Shown: one piece after another, positions 8,527 through 17,328 of the stretch
Position numbering within the stretch: the first letter of the stretch is position 1
Layout of the letters: each line of letters opens with the position of its first letter
NCBI RefSeq assembly: GCF_010550245.1
Contig: NZ_JAAGLU010000012.1
Location: 62,001-126,000 of the forward strand
Direction: 5' to 3'
DNA from: Streptomyces sp. SID12501
Lineage (GTDB): Bacteria; Actinomycetota; Actinomycetes; Streptomycetales; Streptomycetaceae
Length of the DNA stretch: 64,000 bases
Made by a program: the position numbers and the translations under genes
Notes under the pieces: generated by a model
Told to the model about the DNA's origin: nothing
Databases searched by the model: none
The model's input: the letters and a program-made list of their open reading frames with translations, nothing else

Positions 8527-8880
8527 GTGGACATCAAGACCGCCTCCGCCCTCCGCCGCCTGCGGCTGGTCTCGGCGCCCGAAGCCGTTTCCTTCCTCCT
8601 CCTGCTGGTCTGTTCGGTGCTGAAGCGGACCACGGACTTCAACGCGGTGCCCGTCATGGGCGCGGTCCACGGATTCCTCTTCGTCCTCTACGTGATCTTC
8701 TGGGTGGTCGCCTGGTACCGCGCCAGGTGGTCCCTGAAGACCGCCGCCCTCTACTTCGTCCTCTCCGTCCTGCCGACCGGCGGTTTCTTCGCTGAGCGCA
8801 GGCTGCGCCGCGAGGCCGAGGACGCGGTCAACGCCGCCATCGCCCTCCGGGTCCGCCAGGAAGAGGCCTACAAGTCATGA
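8527..8880 (+). CDS. DUF3817-domain membrane protein
   Basis: This is a 117-residue integral membrane protein with three predicted helices: FLLLLVCSVL, GFLFVLYVIFWVVAW and ALYFVLSVLPTGGFF. The last is followed by the family's signature ERRLRREA. DUF3817 proteins are short actinobacterial membrane proteins with no defined biochemical role. The start is a GTG. The stop overlaps the ATG of the next gene by four bases (ATGA), so the two are coupled. A paralogue lies at 13727-14065. Confidence 0.88.
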   Translation: MDIKTASALRRLRLVSAPEAVSFLLLLVCSVLKRTTDFNAVPVMGAVHGFLFVLYVIFWVVAWYRARWSLKTAALYFVLSVLPTGGFFAERRLRREAEDAVNAAIALRVRQEEAYKS

Positions 8881-9170
8881 TCGTCGCCTTCTCCGTGACG
8901 CCCCTCGGTGTCGGCGAGGACGTGGGGGAGTACGTCGCCGACGCCGTTCGCGTCGTCCGTGAATCCGGCCTCCCCAACCGCACCGACGCCATGTTCACGT
9001 CAATCGAAGGCGACTGGGCCGAGGTCATGGACGTCGTCGGACGTGCCGTCGCCGCTGTGGAGGCCCGCGCGCCGCGCGTCTCCCTCGTCCTCAAGGCGGA
9101 CATCCGCCCCGGCGTGACCGACGGCCTGACCTCCAAGGTGGAGACGGTGGAGCGGCACCTCTCCGCGTAA
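8877..9170 (+). CDS. MTH1187-family thiamine-binding-fold protein
   Basis: This 97-residue protein of the MTH1187/YkoF-like (DUF77) family starts MIVAFSVTPLGVGEDVGEYVADAVRVVRESGL and includes the conserved TDAMFTSIEGDWAEVMDVV and RVSLVLKADIRPG. Members form ferredoxin-like homotetramers, and some bind thiamine or hydroxymethylpyrimidine; which ligand applies here is unknown. It is translationally coupled to the preceding DUF3817 gene. Confidence 0.9.
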   Translation: MIVAFSVTPLGVGEDVGEYVADAVRVVRESGLPNRTDAMFTSIEGDWAEVMDVVGRAVAAVEARAPRVSLVLKADIRPGVTDGLTSKVETVERHLSA

Positions 9171-9223
9171 ACCGGCGCGGCCCGCGCTCACCCGTCCGGA
9201 CGCACCCAGGTCGACTCGCCGTC

Positions 9224-9247
9224 ATATCTCCACTTTGGTGGGGATAT
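9224..9247. promoter_or_regulatory. 10-bp inverted repeat before the GT2/oxidase operon
   Basis: ATATCTCCAC - TTTG - GTGGGGATAT matches at nine of ten pairs and lies 27 bases upstream of the GT2 start codon. It could be an operator or a leader hairpin. It is A/T-rich for this genome and marks the start of the two-gene cassette. Confidence 0.45.
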
Positions 9248-9274
9248 CGGCTTGTTCGATCACTGGAGGGCACT

Positions 9275-11059
9275 GTGCGGCCGGAGGGCTACGACTACGA
9301 CACCCACAGCCGGCTCGCCGGACCCCTGACCGAGGCGCCGGACGGATCCCCGTACCAGGTGCGGTACACCTCGCTCCTCTCCCGCGAGCCACGCCGAATA
9401 CGCGCCGTCCTGCTCATGACCCTCGCGCCCCTGCTCACCGGCGCCCTGCTCGTCTACCTCGTCTGGCCCACCCACTGGGTGGAGCGCGAGGCCGGTGAGA
9501 AGTGGATGGTCGATCTCGACATCGTGATGCTGATCGCCATCGGGCTGATCGAGCTGTTCATGGTCGTCAACGTGGTGTCCATCGCCCACGCCACCATGGT
9601 CGCCCGCGACCCCGTCCCCGTCGTACCCGAGCCCGGCACCCGCGTCGCCTTCCTCACCACGTACGTCCCCGGCAAGGAACCCCTCGCGATGGTCCGGGCC
9701 ACCCTCGAAGGCGCGATCCGCGTCCACCACACCGGCCCCCTGGACGTCTGGCTCCTCGACGAGGGCGACGACGACCAGGCCTGGGCGCTCTGCGCCGAGC
9801 TGGGCGTACGGCACTTCAGCCGGTACGGGGTCCCCGAGTGGAACCGGGCCAAGGGCGTCCACCGGGCCCGTACCAAGCACGGCAACTACAACGCGTGGCT
9901 CGCCATGCACGGCGACGAGTACGACTTCTACGCCTCCGTCGACACCGACCACGTGCCGCTCCCCAACTTCCTGGAGCGGATGACGGGCTTCTTCCGCGAC
10001 CCGGACGTCGCCTTCGTCGTCGGCCCCCAGGTGTACGGCAACTACACCCACCCCGTGACCAAGGCCGCCGAGTCGCAGCAGTTCCTCTTCCACGCGCTCA
10101 TCCAGCGTGCCGGAAACCGCTACCGCGCCCCCATGTTCGTCGGCACCAACAACGTCGTACGCATCGCCGCCGTCAAACAGATCGGCGGACTGTACGACTC
10201 CATCACCGAGGACATGGCCACGGGGTTCGAGCTGCACCGCCGCCGCAATCCGCGCACCGGGCACTACTGGCGGTCCGTCTACACGCCCGACGTGCTCGCC
10301 GTCGGCGAGGGGCCCGCCTCCTGGACCGACTTCTTCACCCAGCAGATGCGCTGGTCGCGCGGCACGTACGAGACGCTCTTCAAGCAGTACGGGAAGGCAC
10401 TCTTCACCATGCCCCCGGGCCGGCTCTTCTCGTACACGCTCATGCTCGTCTACTACCCGATGACCGCCGTCAACTGGTTCCTCGGCATTCTGAGCTGCTT
10501 CCTCTTCCTCTGGTTCGGGGCCTCCGGCACCCAGGTCGCCGCCTCCGTCTGGCTGATGCTCTACAGCGACGCAGCCGCCCTCCAGATCGGGCTGTACCTG
10601 TGGAACCGGCGGCACAACGTCTCGCCCCACGAGCCCGAGGGCTCCGGCGGGCTCGCGGGCATGGCGATGTCGGCGCTCTCCGCGCCGATCTACCTGAAGG
10701 CCTTCGGTGCGGCCCTGCTCCGCCGCCCCAGCCGCTTCGTCGTCACGCCCAAGGGCGGGGACGCCAGCCCCGACCGGTTGCTCACCTTCCGCGTCCACCT
10801 CTTCTGGGCCGCGTTCCTGGCGACCTCACTCATCGCTTCCGTCCACCTCGGCCACACCCATGTGGCCATGCGCACCTGGGCGGTCCTCGCGATGGCGATC
10901 TCCCTCGCCCCGGTCGGGGTGTGGATCGCCACCCGGCTCAAGGACCGCAGGGAGAGCAGCGAGAACACGGAGAACAGAGAAGGCAGAGAGCGCGAGGAAC
11001 CCGTCGTCGCCACGAACACCGTCGCCCCGGTCTCCGGCACCCCGACAGGAGGCAACTAG
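9275..11059 (+). CDS. membrane GT2 processive glycosyltransferase (CslA-like)
   Basis: This 594-residue cellulose-synthase-type enzyme has N-terminal TM helices at about 44-64 and 82-105. The cytosolic catalytic domain carries the processive GT2 motifs: D162 in LLDEGDD, DTD at 223-225, TED at 311-313 and QQMRW at 356-360. Further TM helices follow from about 395 to 555. The C-terminus is an acidic/basic tail. It would polymerise a beta-linked polysaccharide from a nucleotide sugar and export it. GGAGG at 9265-9269 supports the GTG start. The radical copper oxidase gene begins three bases after its stop, the same pairing as cslA-glxA of streptomycetes, where the glycan acts at hyphal tips. Confidence 0.92.
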   Translation: MRPEGYDYDTHSRLAGPLTEAPDGSPYQVRYTSLLSREPRRIRAVLLMTLAPLLTGALLVYLVWPTHWVEREAGEKWMVDLDIVMLIAIGLIELFMVVNVVSIAHATMVARDPVPVVPEPGTRVAFLTTYVPGKEPLAMVRATLEGAIRVHHTGPLDVWLLDEGDDDQAWALCAELGVRHFSRYGVPEWNRAKGVHRARTKHGNYNAWLAMHGDEYDFYASVDTDHVPLPNFLERMTGFFRDPDVAFVVGPQVYGNYTHPVTKAAESQQFLFHALIQRAGNRYRAPMFVGTNNVVRIAAVKQIGGLYDSITEDMATGFELHRRRNPRTGHYWRSVYTPDVLAVGEGPASWTDFFTQQMRWSRGTYETLFKQYGKALFTMPPGRLFSYTLMLVYYPMTAVNWFLGILSCFLFLWFGASGTQVAASVWLMLYSDAAALQIGLYLWNRRHNVSPHEPEGSGGLAGMAMSALSAPIYLKAFGAALLRRPSRFVVTPKGGDASPDRLLTFRVHLFWAAFLATSLIASVHLGHTHVAMRTWAVLAMAISLAPVGVWIATRLKDRRESSENTENREGREREEPVVATNTVAPVSGTPTGGN

Positions 11060-11062
11060 GCC

Positions 11063-13018
11063 ATGGCCTTCCAACCGTCGAAGAAGACCAAGAAGACCGT
11101 CCTGGGCATCGGAGGCGTCGCCCTCCTCGCCGGTCTCAACGCCCCCGCCGTGCTCGGCTTCGCCGGCGAGCGCTACCACGAATACAAGATCGCCCAGCCC
11201 GGCTACCGGGCGAAGTACGGCTCCTGGAGCTCGATCGACATCCCCGAGGAGTTCCGCACCAACGCCATCCACGCGGCCCTGCTCCACACGGGCAAGGTCC
11301 TGATCGTCGCGGGCTCGGGGAACGAGCAGAAGAAGTTCGACAAGGGGTCGTTCGACACGATCCTCTGGGATCCGGAGACGGACACCTTCAAGAAGATCGC
11401 CACCCCCGACGACTTCTTCTGCGCCGGACACGCCCAACTCCCCGACGGACGGCTCCTGGTGGCCGGTGGCACCGCCCGCTACGAACTCCTCGACGGCGAG
11501 GTCGAACGGGCCGGCGGCGGGATGCGCGTGAAGAACGAGAACCCCGACAAACCGGTGGTCCTGAAGAAGGGCACCCGCTTCCGCTCGCCCGCCGGAGTCG
11601 AGTACGTCAGCCGGTTCGACGTCACCGTCCCCGAGGCCAGGCGCACCCAGAAGATCACCTACAACGCGGCCGGGGTCATGCAGCCCTGGGTGACGAAGGT
11701 CGTCCCGAGCGAGGCCCGGGTCTTCGTCGAGGCGGCCGAGGCCGGGCCCGTTTCGATCACCGCCAAGCAGGCGCAGTACGAGATCGTCGGCCTGAAGGGC
11801 AAGGACGCCGACAACACGTACGGCCTCTCCGAGAAGATCACCATGGACAAGCAGGACTTCCAGGGGATCAGGGCGGCCTACGAGTTCGACCCGAAGGCGG
11901 AGAAGTACCTCCCCGTCGATCCGATGGACAAGGCCCGTTGGTACCCGACGCTCGTCGGCCTCGGCGACGGACGGGTGCTGGCCGTCTCCGGGCTCGACGA
12001 CGTCGGTGCGATCGACCCCGGGGACAACGAGATCTACGACCCGAAGACCAAGAAGTGGACCCCGGGGCCGAAACGTTACTTCCCCACCTACCCCGCCCTC
12101 TTCCTCACCAAGGGCGGCAAGCTGTTCTACCCGGCTTCGAACGCCGGTTACGGCCCGGCGACGATGGGCCGCGCGCCGGGCCTCTGGGACCTGGAGAAGA
12201 ACACCTTCGAGAAGGTGCCGGGCCTCACGGACGCCGACAGGACCGAGACGTCCGCCTCGGTCCTCCTCCCGCCCGCGCAGGACCAGAAGGTGATGATCCT
12301 GGGCGGCGGAGGCGTCGGCGAGTCCAAGAGGGCGACGCGCCGCACGGCCGTGGTCGACCTGAAGAAGGACAACCCGGTCTTCGAGGCCGGTCCCGACCTC
12401 CCCCAGGGCACCCGCTACCTGAACAGCGTCCTCATGCCGGACGACACGGTGTTCACGTCCAACGGCTCCACCGACTACCGGGGCCGCAGCGGCAGCAACA
12501 TCCTCAAGGCACAGTTCTACGACCCCAGGGCCAACGCGTTCCGTGCGGCGGCCTCCCCGAAGGTGGGCCGCAACTACCACTCCGAGGCGCTGCTGCTGCC
12601 CGACGGCCGGGTCGCCACCTTCGGCTCCGACCCGCTCTACGACAACCAGCAGAACACCAAGCTCGGCCACTTCGAGCAGCGGATGGAGATCTTCACCCCG
12701 CCCGCGCTGCACAGGAACGGCAAGAACCGGCCCGTACTGGGGGACGGCCCCCAGGAGACCGACAAACTCGGCCGCGCGACCTTCGCCACAGCCCATCCCG
12801 AGCGGGTCGCGAAGGCCCGCCTGATGCGCCCCAGCGCGGTCACGCACTCGACGGACGTCGAACAGCGCTCCATCGACCTCCCCCTCAGCAAGGACCGCAC
12901 CTCGGTGACGGTCGACGTACCGAAGGACCGGACGCTCGTACCGCCCGGCTGGTACATGCTGTTCGTGACGGACGCGAAGGGAACGCCGTCGGAGGCGAAG
13001 TGGCTCCAGGTGAGATGA
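11063..13018 (+). CDS. GlxA-like mononuclear copper-radical oxidase
   Basis: This 651-residue kelch-type oxidase has an N-terminal uncleaved or Tat/Sec-like anchor (KKTKKTVLGIGGVALLAG). All residues expected of the galactose-oxidase/GlxA centre are present. C120 in FFCAGHA would cross-link to Y294 in ARWYPTL, and W293 lies beside it. The axial Tyr and His are Y505-H506 in NYHSEALLLPDG, and the second His ligand is H595 in VTHSTDVEQR. The C-terminal DUF1929 domain ends at KWLQVR. The enzyme should oxidise a terminal sugar alcohol to an aldehyde and reduce O2 to H2O2, acting on the glycan made by the preceding synthase. The assignment to the GlxA type, rather than to a dedicated galactose oxidase, follows from the operon partner and the length. 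Confidence 0.9.
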   Translation: MAFQPSKKTKKTVLGIGGVALLAGLNAPAVLGFAGERYHEYKIAQPGYRAKYGSWSSIDIPEEFRTNAIHAALLHTGKVLIVAGSGNEQKKFDKGSFDTILWDPETDTFKKIATPDDFFCAGHAQLPDGRLLVAGGTARYELLDGEVERAGGGMRVKNENPDKPVVLKKGTRFRSPAGVEYVSRFDVTVPEARRTQKITYNAAGVMQPWVTKVVPSEARVFVEAAEAGPVSITAKQAQYEIVGLKGKDADNTYGLSEKITMDKQDFQGIRAAYEFDPKAEKYLPVDPMDKARWYPTLVGLGDGRVLAVSGLDDVGAIDPGDNEIYDPKTKKWTPGPKRYFPTYPALFLTKGGKLFYPASNAGYGPATMGRAPGLWDLEKNTFEKVPGLTDADRTETSASVLLPPAQDQKVMILGGGGVGESKRATRRTAVVDLKKDNPVFEAGPDLPQGTRYLNSVLMPDDTVFTSNGSTDYRGRSGSNILKAQFYDPRANAFRAAASPKVGRNYHSEALLLPDGRVATFGSDPLYDNQQNTKLGHFEQRMEIFTPPALHRNGKNRPVLGDGPQETDKLGRATFATAHPERVAKARLMRPSAVTHSTDVEQRSIDLPLSKDRTSVTVDVPKDRTLVPPGWYMLFVTDAKGTPSEAKWLQVR

Positions 13019-13139
13019 CCGGTGACCAGGCCTGCCGGGTACGCGGAGAAGGTGACGGATCCGCCGAGGTCCCGCCCGGCCGGACCGAAGGGCGAGACGG
13101 GGCTGACCGCGATATGACCGGCCGGTAAGGTCTGGTGCC

Positions 13140-13649
13140 GTGCCGAAGCCGCTCAGTCTCCCCTTCGACCCCATCGCCCGCGCCGACGAACTGTGGAAGC
13201 AGCGCTGGGGAAACGTCCCGTCCATGGCCGCGATCACCTCGATCATGCGCGCGCAGCAGATCCTGCTCGCGGAGGTCGACGCGGTGGTGAAGCCGTACGG
13301 TCTGACGTTCGCGCGGTACGAGGCGCTGGTGCTGCTCACCTTCTCCAAGGCGGGCGAGCTGCCGATGTCCAAGATCGGTGAGCGTCTGATGGTCCACCCG
13401 ACGTCGGTCACCAACACCGTGGACCGCCTCGTGAAGTCGGGCCTGGTCGCCAGGCGCCCCAACCCGAACGACGGCCGCGGCACCCTCGCCACGATCACCG
13501 ACAAGGGCCGGGAGGCGGTCGACGCGGCGACCCGCGACCTGATGGCGATGGACTTCGGCCTCGGTGTGTACGACGCGGAGGAGTGCGCGGAGATCTTCGC
13601 GATGCTGCGGCCGTTGCGGGTGTCGGCGAGCGACTTCGACGAGGAGTAG
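13140..13649 (+). CDS. MarR-family transcriptional regulator
   Basis: This is a 169-residue MarR winged-helix protein. The recognition region is MSKIGERLMVHPTSVTNTVDRLVKSG and the wing is RPNPNDGRGTLATITDKG. It starts at a GTG at 13140. It stands alone between the oxidase gene and a DUF3817 gene, with the DUF3817 start 77 bases downstream, which may be co-transcribed. The 121 bases upstream show no clear operator. Ligand and targets are unknown. Confidence 0.9.
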   Translation: MPKPLSLPFDPIARADELWKQRWGNVPSMAAITSIMRAQQILLAEVDAVVKPYGLTFARYEALVLLTFSKAGELPMSKIGERLMVHPTSVTNTVDRLVKSGLVARRPNPNDGRGTLATITDKGREAVDAATRDLMAMDFGLGVYDAEECAEIFAMLRPLRVSASDFDEE

Positions 13650-13726
13650 GGCCGCAGGCCGGTGGAAGTGCGGGGGTGCCGGGGTCGCCGGAAGATCGCC
13701 GGAAACGGGTGGTTACGCTCGTACGC

Positions 13727-14065
13727 ATGAAGAAGAGCGTGTTGACCCGCTACCGCGTCATGGCCTACGTCACCGGTGTGCTGCTGGTTCTGCTGACCCT
13801 CGGGGTGATCGCCAAGTACGCGCTGAAGCTCGACGGCGCCGACGGCTTCACGAGCGTCGTCGGTATCGCGCACGGCTGGCTGTACGTCGTGTACCTGGTC
13901 TTCGCCTTCGATCTGGGCTCCAAGGCGAAGTGGCCGGTCCGCAAGCAACTGTGGGTCCTGCTCGCCGGCACCATCCCCACCGCCGCGTTCTTCGTGGAGC
14001 GGAAGGTCAGCCACGAACTGGCGGCACAGCTCGCGGAGCCGACTCCCGTGGCCGCCAAGGCGTAA
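13727..14065 (+). CDS. DUF3817-domain membrane protein (second copy)
   Basis: This 112-residue membrane protein has three predicted helices (VMAYVTGVLLVLLTLGVIAKY, GIAHGWLYVVYLVFAFDL and LWVLLAGTIPTAAFFVE). It carries the DUF3817 core motif HGWLYVVYL and an ERKV segment, like the copy at 8527. It starts at the ATG at 13727. It is convergent with the TetR gene, with 21 bases between their stops. Function is unknown. Confidence 0.88.
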   Translation: MKKSVLTRYRVMAYVTGVLLVLLTLGVIAKYALKLDGADGFTSVVGIAHGWLYVVYLVFAFDLGSKAKWPVRKQLWVLLAGTIPTAAFFVERKVSHELAAQLAEPTPVAAKA

Positions 14066-14086
14066 CCGCCACGTACCCGCTACCCG

Positions 14087-14725
14087 CTACTGGTTGCGGA
14101 TCAGCCCCAGCACCAGTACCCGGGTGAACGCTTCCGCCCACTCCGGGTCCACCGGCTCCGCGCTCACCAGCGTGCGGTGCACCACCGCGCCCGCCACCAT
14201 GTCGAAGATCAGGTCCACCGTGCGGGCGGCCTCCTCCGGGTCTGTTTCCGGGGGGAGTTCGCCGCGCTGCTGGGCGCGGGCGCGGCCTTCCAGGACCAGG
14301 CGCTTCTGCCGGTCCACGATCGAGGCGCGGATGCGCTCCCGCAGCGCGTCGTCGTGCGTCGACTCCGCGACCACCGCCATCAGGCCGCTCTTCGTCTCCG
14401 GGCGCACCAGGATCGCCGCGAACTGGAGGACGACGCCCTCGATGTCGGCGGCGAGGCTGCCCCGGTCGGGCATCTCCAGTTCGTCGAAGAGGGCCGCCAC
14501 CGCGTCGACGACCAGTTCGTTCTTGCCGGGCCAGCGCCGGTAGAGGGTCGTCTTCGCCACCCCCGCGCGCGTCGCCACGTCCCCCAACGTCAGCTTGGAC
14601 CAGCCCAGTTCGACCAGCGCGTCCCGTGTCGCCGCCAGGATCGCGGTGTCCGCGGTGGCGCTACGGGGGCGTCCCGTACGGCTGACAGGGGTGCGGCTCT
14701 GCATGGCATGACCATAACCGGCCAT
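14087..14725 (-). CDS. TetR-family transcriptional regulator
   Basis: This 212-residue protein has an N-terminal TetR helix-turn-helix at about residues 25-70 (LTLGDVATRAGVAKTTLYRRWPGKNELV). The all-alpha ligand domain is of the TetR_C type, common in regulators of efflux or lipid enzymes. AGGAGAGG precedes the ATG at 14725; the alternative ATG at 14704 has no ribosome site. It is divergent from the thioredoxin-TPR gene, with 173 bases between them. Ligand unknown. Confidence 0.9.
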   Translation of the reverse strand: MAGYGHAMQSRTPVSRTGRPRSATADTAILAATRDALVELGWSKLTLGDVATRAGVAKTTLYRRWPGKNELVVDAVAALFDELEMPDRGSLAADIEGVVLQFAAILVRPETKSGLMAVVAESTHDDALRERIRASIVDRQKRLVLEGRARAQQRGELPPETDPEEAARTVDLIFDMVAGAVVHRTLVSAEPVDPEWAEAFTRVLVLGLIRNQ

Positions 14726-14898
14726 TCCTCTCCTGCGGGGGTCGTGAGGGAGGTCACTCGGAGATGCTCCAGGGGCGCTTCCCAGGAGGCCACCTTGGCC
14801 ATTACGCTACGACTCGTAGCGAAAGCAGTGTCCGTCGACCAGGACCGCATTTCACTACGCCTTTCACATGTGCGCGCCGAACGGGGGAGGATAGACGC

Positions 14899-15876
14899 AT
14901 GCAGCCACGGAACATGTCCATGAGCGGGGTCGTCGACCTCGCCGCGGTGAAGGCGGCCCAGGAGGCCAAGTCGAAGGCGGAGCAGGCGCGCGCCGAAACC
15001 GCCCGGCAGGGCGGTGGAGAGGCCGTCTCGCCGACCGACCTCGTCATCGACGTCGATGAGGCCGGGTTCGAACTCGACGTCCTGCAGCGGTCCACCGAGG
15101 TGCCCGTCGTCATCGACTTCTGGGCCGAGTGGTGCGAGCCGTGCAAGCAGCTGAGCCCCGTTCTCGAGCGGCTGGCCGTCGAGTACGACGGGCGCTTCGT
15201 CCTCGCCAAGGTCGACGTCGACGCCAACCAGATGCTGATGCAGCAGTTCGGCATCCAGGGGATCCCGGCCGTCTTCGCCGTCGTCGCCGGGCAGGCCCTG
15301 CCCCTCTTCCAGGGCGCCGCCGCTGAACAGCAGATCCGCCAGACCCTCGATCAGCTCGTACAGGTCGCCGAACAGCGCTTCGGCCTCACGGGCCTCGTCG
15401 TCGACGCGGACGCCGAACCCGGCGACCGGCCCGCCCCCGCCCCCCTGGACCCGGTCGGGCCGTACGACGCGCTGCTCGAAGCCGCCGTACAGGCCCTGGA
15501 CGCGGGCGACTTGGCCGGTGCGGTGCAGGCGTACAAGAACGTGCTGAGCGACGACCCCGGGAACATGGAGGCCAAACTCGGCCTCGTGCAGGCCGAGTTG
15601 CTCCAGCGGGTGCAGGGGGTCGATCCGCAGCAGGTCCGCAAGGACGCCGCCGAGAAGCCGGGCGACCCGACGGCGCAGATCATTGCCGCCGACCTGGATC
15701 TGGTGGGCGGCCATGTCGAGGACGCGTTCGGCCGGCTCATCGAGACGGTGGGGCGTACGGCGGGCGACGACCGGGATGCCGTACGACTGCGGCTGCTCGA
15801 GCTGTTCGAGGTCGTCGGCGCGGATGATCCACGGGTCGCGTTGGCCCGGCGGGCGCTGGCGCGGGCGTTGTTCTGA
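14899..15876 (+). CDS. thioredoxin-TPR co-chaperone, YbbN/CnoX-like
   Basis: This 325-residue cytoplasmic protein has a charged Ala-rich N-terminus (residues 1-45) and a thioredoxin domain (about 48-155) with the redox motif WCEPC at 78-82 and cis-Pro in GIPAVFAV. A C-terminal TPR-like region (about 190-325) reads PYDALLEAAVQALDAGDLAGAVQAYKNVLSDDPGN and RLIETVGRTAGDD. E. coli YbbN (CnoX) lacks a CxxC and holds clients for GroEL/DnaK. Here both cysteines are present, so this form may also be a reductase. GGGGGAGG eight bases upstream fixes the ATG. Confidence 0.9.
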   Translation: MQPRNMSMSGVVDLAAVKAAQEAKSKAEQARAETARQGGGEAVSPTDLVIDVDEAGFELDVLQRSTEVPVVIDFWAEWCEPCKQLSPVLERLAVEYDGRFVLAKVDVDANQMLMQQFGIQGIPAVFAVVAGQALPLFQGAAAEQQIRQTLDQLVQVAEQRFGLTGLVVDADAEPGDRPAPAPLDPVGPYDALLEAAVQALDAGDLAGAVQAYKNVLSDDPGNMEAKLGLVQAELLQRVQGVDPQQVRKDAAEKPGDPTAQIIAADLDLVGGHVEDAFGRLIETVGRTAGDDRDAVRLRLLELFEVVGADDPRVALARRALARALF

Positions 15877-16549
15877 CCGGTCGGTCGGGGTGGGCGGCGG
15901 GTCACGGTTCGATCAGTGGTCTGACCTGTCGCTAAACACCACGACGCGTGTTGTCAGCGTGAAGAATTTGTCGATCCGGTGCTCCTGAGGCCACACTTTG
16001 CCAAATCTTGGTAATTGCGGCCGCTGTTACTTGGAGTAGCCCGGAAGCGTCGGACTGTCGGGTTTGGGGCACGAAGCTGCCGGTTTGTCACCCCTTTGAG
16101 GGCCACCCAGCGTTGCCGAGCGACACTCGCTGGTCGCTGCTCGGTTATCTGCCCGTTACTAGCCAGTAACGAACCCCCTTGTGCGGGCGGCGAGAATGCA
16201 CCACGATCGGCGTCGCTCGGTCCTATCCCGTACACCGACAGCCAGTCGGGCGAACGGGAGCTGTTGGGTCCCCACCGGGCAGAGTCGGCGGCAGTGGCGC
16301 CGGCTCTCGGACAGGGGGGTCTTCACCTTCTGGTGGAGCCTGTCCGGCAAGGTTGTGCGTGATGTGCGTCAGGCGCGACCAGTGGTTGTCGCTCGGGGGT
16401 GATCGCCGGTGAGCTCGGGCGCTGTTCGCGCCGTCGAGCGCGGGCGCTCTCCTATACCGAGGACGTAGCACTTCTCCCATCCCTGCCCGGCTGAGCCGCC
16501 GTTATGGGGCAGTCAGGGCCAGGAGATGTACGTCCGAGAAGGAGGAAAT
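15877..16549. other. 673-base non-coding leader of the DUF6230 operon
   Basis: I find no convincing gene here; short frames lack ribosome sites and Streptomyces codon bias. It is less G/C-rich than its surroundings. It contains the GTTACT-AGCC-AGTAAC palindrome and, at its end, a strong GGAGG (16541-16545) for the next gene. The long leader suggests complex control of the operon or an undetected RNA. Confidence 0.5.
16155..16170. promoter_or_regulatory. GTTACT-AGCC-AGTAAC palindrome
   Basis: A perfect 6-bp inverted repeat with a 4-base spacer lies 380 bases upstream of the DUF6230 gene. Its A/T-rich half-sites are unusual in this background. It is a candidate operator for a TetR-type regulator; which one is unknown. 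Confidence 0.4.
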
Positions 16550-17194
16550 ATGGAGTCCCAGGTGCGTGGCGGGACAAGATGGAAGCGCTTCGCTGTGGTC
16601 ATGGTGCCCAGCGTTGCCGCTACGGCATGTATAGGTGTTGCCCTCGCGCAGGGTGCCCTCGCCGCTTCGTTCAGCGTTTCTGGCCAGTCGTTCAAGGTCA
16701 GCGCTGACTACATCCACGGCGATGGCTTCTCGCAGTACGGCGCCATCGACGCGGGCAAGACGCTGGACGGCAAGGACACCATTCACCCGGTTGCGGTGTC
16801 GGCGTTCACTGATGCCACTATCCAGAACATGTGCCAGTCGGTCGTCACGCCGAACATCCCGCTGCTCGGCTCTGTCACTCTGCAGCTGACCGCGGGTAAC
16901 AGTAGTGACGAGACCAAGCAGGTCAGTGCCCACAACCTTTATATCGACGTCGAGGACCTCGCCGCCGAGAAGGCTGTGTTCAATGGCATGAACATCGGCG
17001 TCGCCGCCGGTTCCCTGACCGACCCGCCCATGAAGGGCGGCTCCGAGAAGTCGAACCCCTACGGCTTCGGCCAGTCGGCGGACACCGTGGATCTGTACAA
17101 GGTGAAGCAGACGGCGTGGGCCACCACTGCCGGAACCTTCACGCTGCCCGGTCTGAGCATGAAGCTCTACTCGGGTACCAAGGAGTGCTACTAA
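16550..17194 (+). CDS. DUF6230-family exported protein
   Basis: This 214-residue protein has an N-terminal signal/anchor (FAVVMVPSVAATACIGVALAQGALAA, about residues 14-40). The exported domain is rich in small residues, begins SFSVSGQSFKVSADYIHGDGF and ends MKLYSGTKECY. It has two Cys in the mature part (NMCQS and KEC), which may pair. Homologues are often mislabelled cholesterol esterase; no catalytic serine motif is visible, so I do not accept that label. A strong GGAGG precedes the ATG. The DUF6114 membrane protein and a Ser/Thr-rich exported protein follow in the same direction, so the three probably form one cell-envelope unit. Confidence 0.85.
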   Translation: MESQVRGGTRWKRFAVVMVPSVAATACIGVALAQGALAASFSVSGQSFKVSADYIHGDGFSQYGAIDAGKTLDGKDTIHPVAVSAFTDATIQNMCQSVVTPNIPLLGSVTLQLTAGNSSDETKQVSAHNLYIDVEDLAAEKAVFNGMNIGVAAGSLTDPPMKGGSEKSNPYGFGQSADTVDLYKVKQTAWATTAGTFTLPGLSMKLYSGTKECY

Positions 17195-17204
17195 GCACTC
17201 GGTG

Positions 17205-17240
17205 ACGGGCGGGGGAGGCCGTGAGGCGCCCCCCGCCCGT
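17205..17240 (+). terminator. hairpin between DUF6230 and DUF6114 genes
   Basis: ACGGGCGGGGG pairs with CCCCCGCCCGT (11 bp) across a 14-base loop, ten bases after the DUF6230 stop. There is no T-tract. It may be an attenuator that gives the first gene more transcript than the rest of the operon. Confidence 0.5.
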
Positions 17241-17328
17241 TCCTCTCCTACCGGGTCTTCGCGTACCGCCCCAACGGGCTGACGGAAGACCTCTCACCAC
17301 AGCAACACCGCACCAGGGAGCTGTTTCC

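Noticed and set aside
9502..14014. Very long open frames in other frames across the GT2/oxidase region on both strands
   Set aside because: Their translations are Arg/Pro/Gly low-complexity, while the chosen frames carry all GT2 and copper-oxidase motifs.
16223..16480. An 85-codon minus-strand frame in the DUF6230 leader
   Set aside because: It has no ribosome site, a proline/arginine-rich translation and no similarity I recognise.
16550..17194. Annotation of the DUF6230 protein as a cholesterol esterase
   Set aside because: No GxSxG-type serine or other hydrolase motif is visible.
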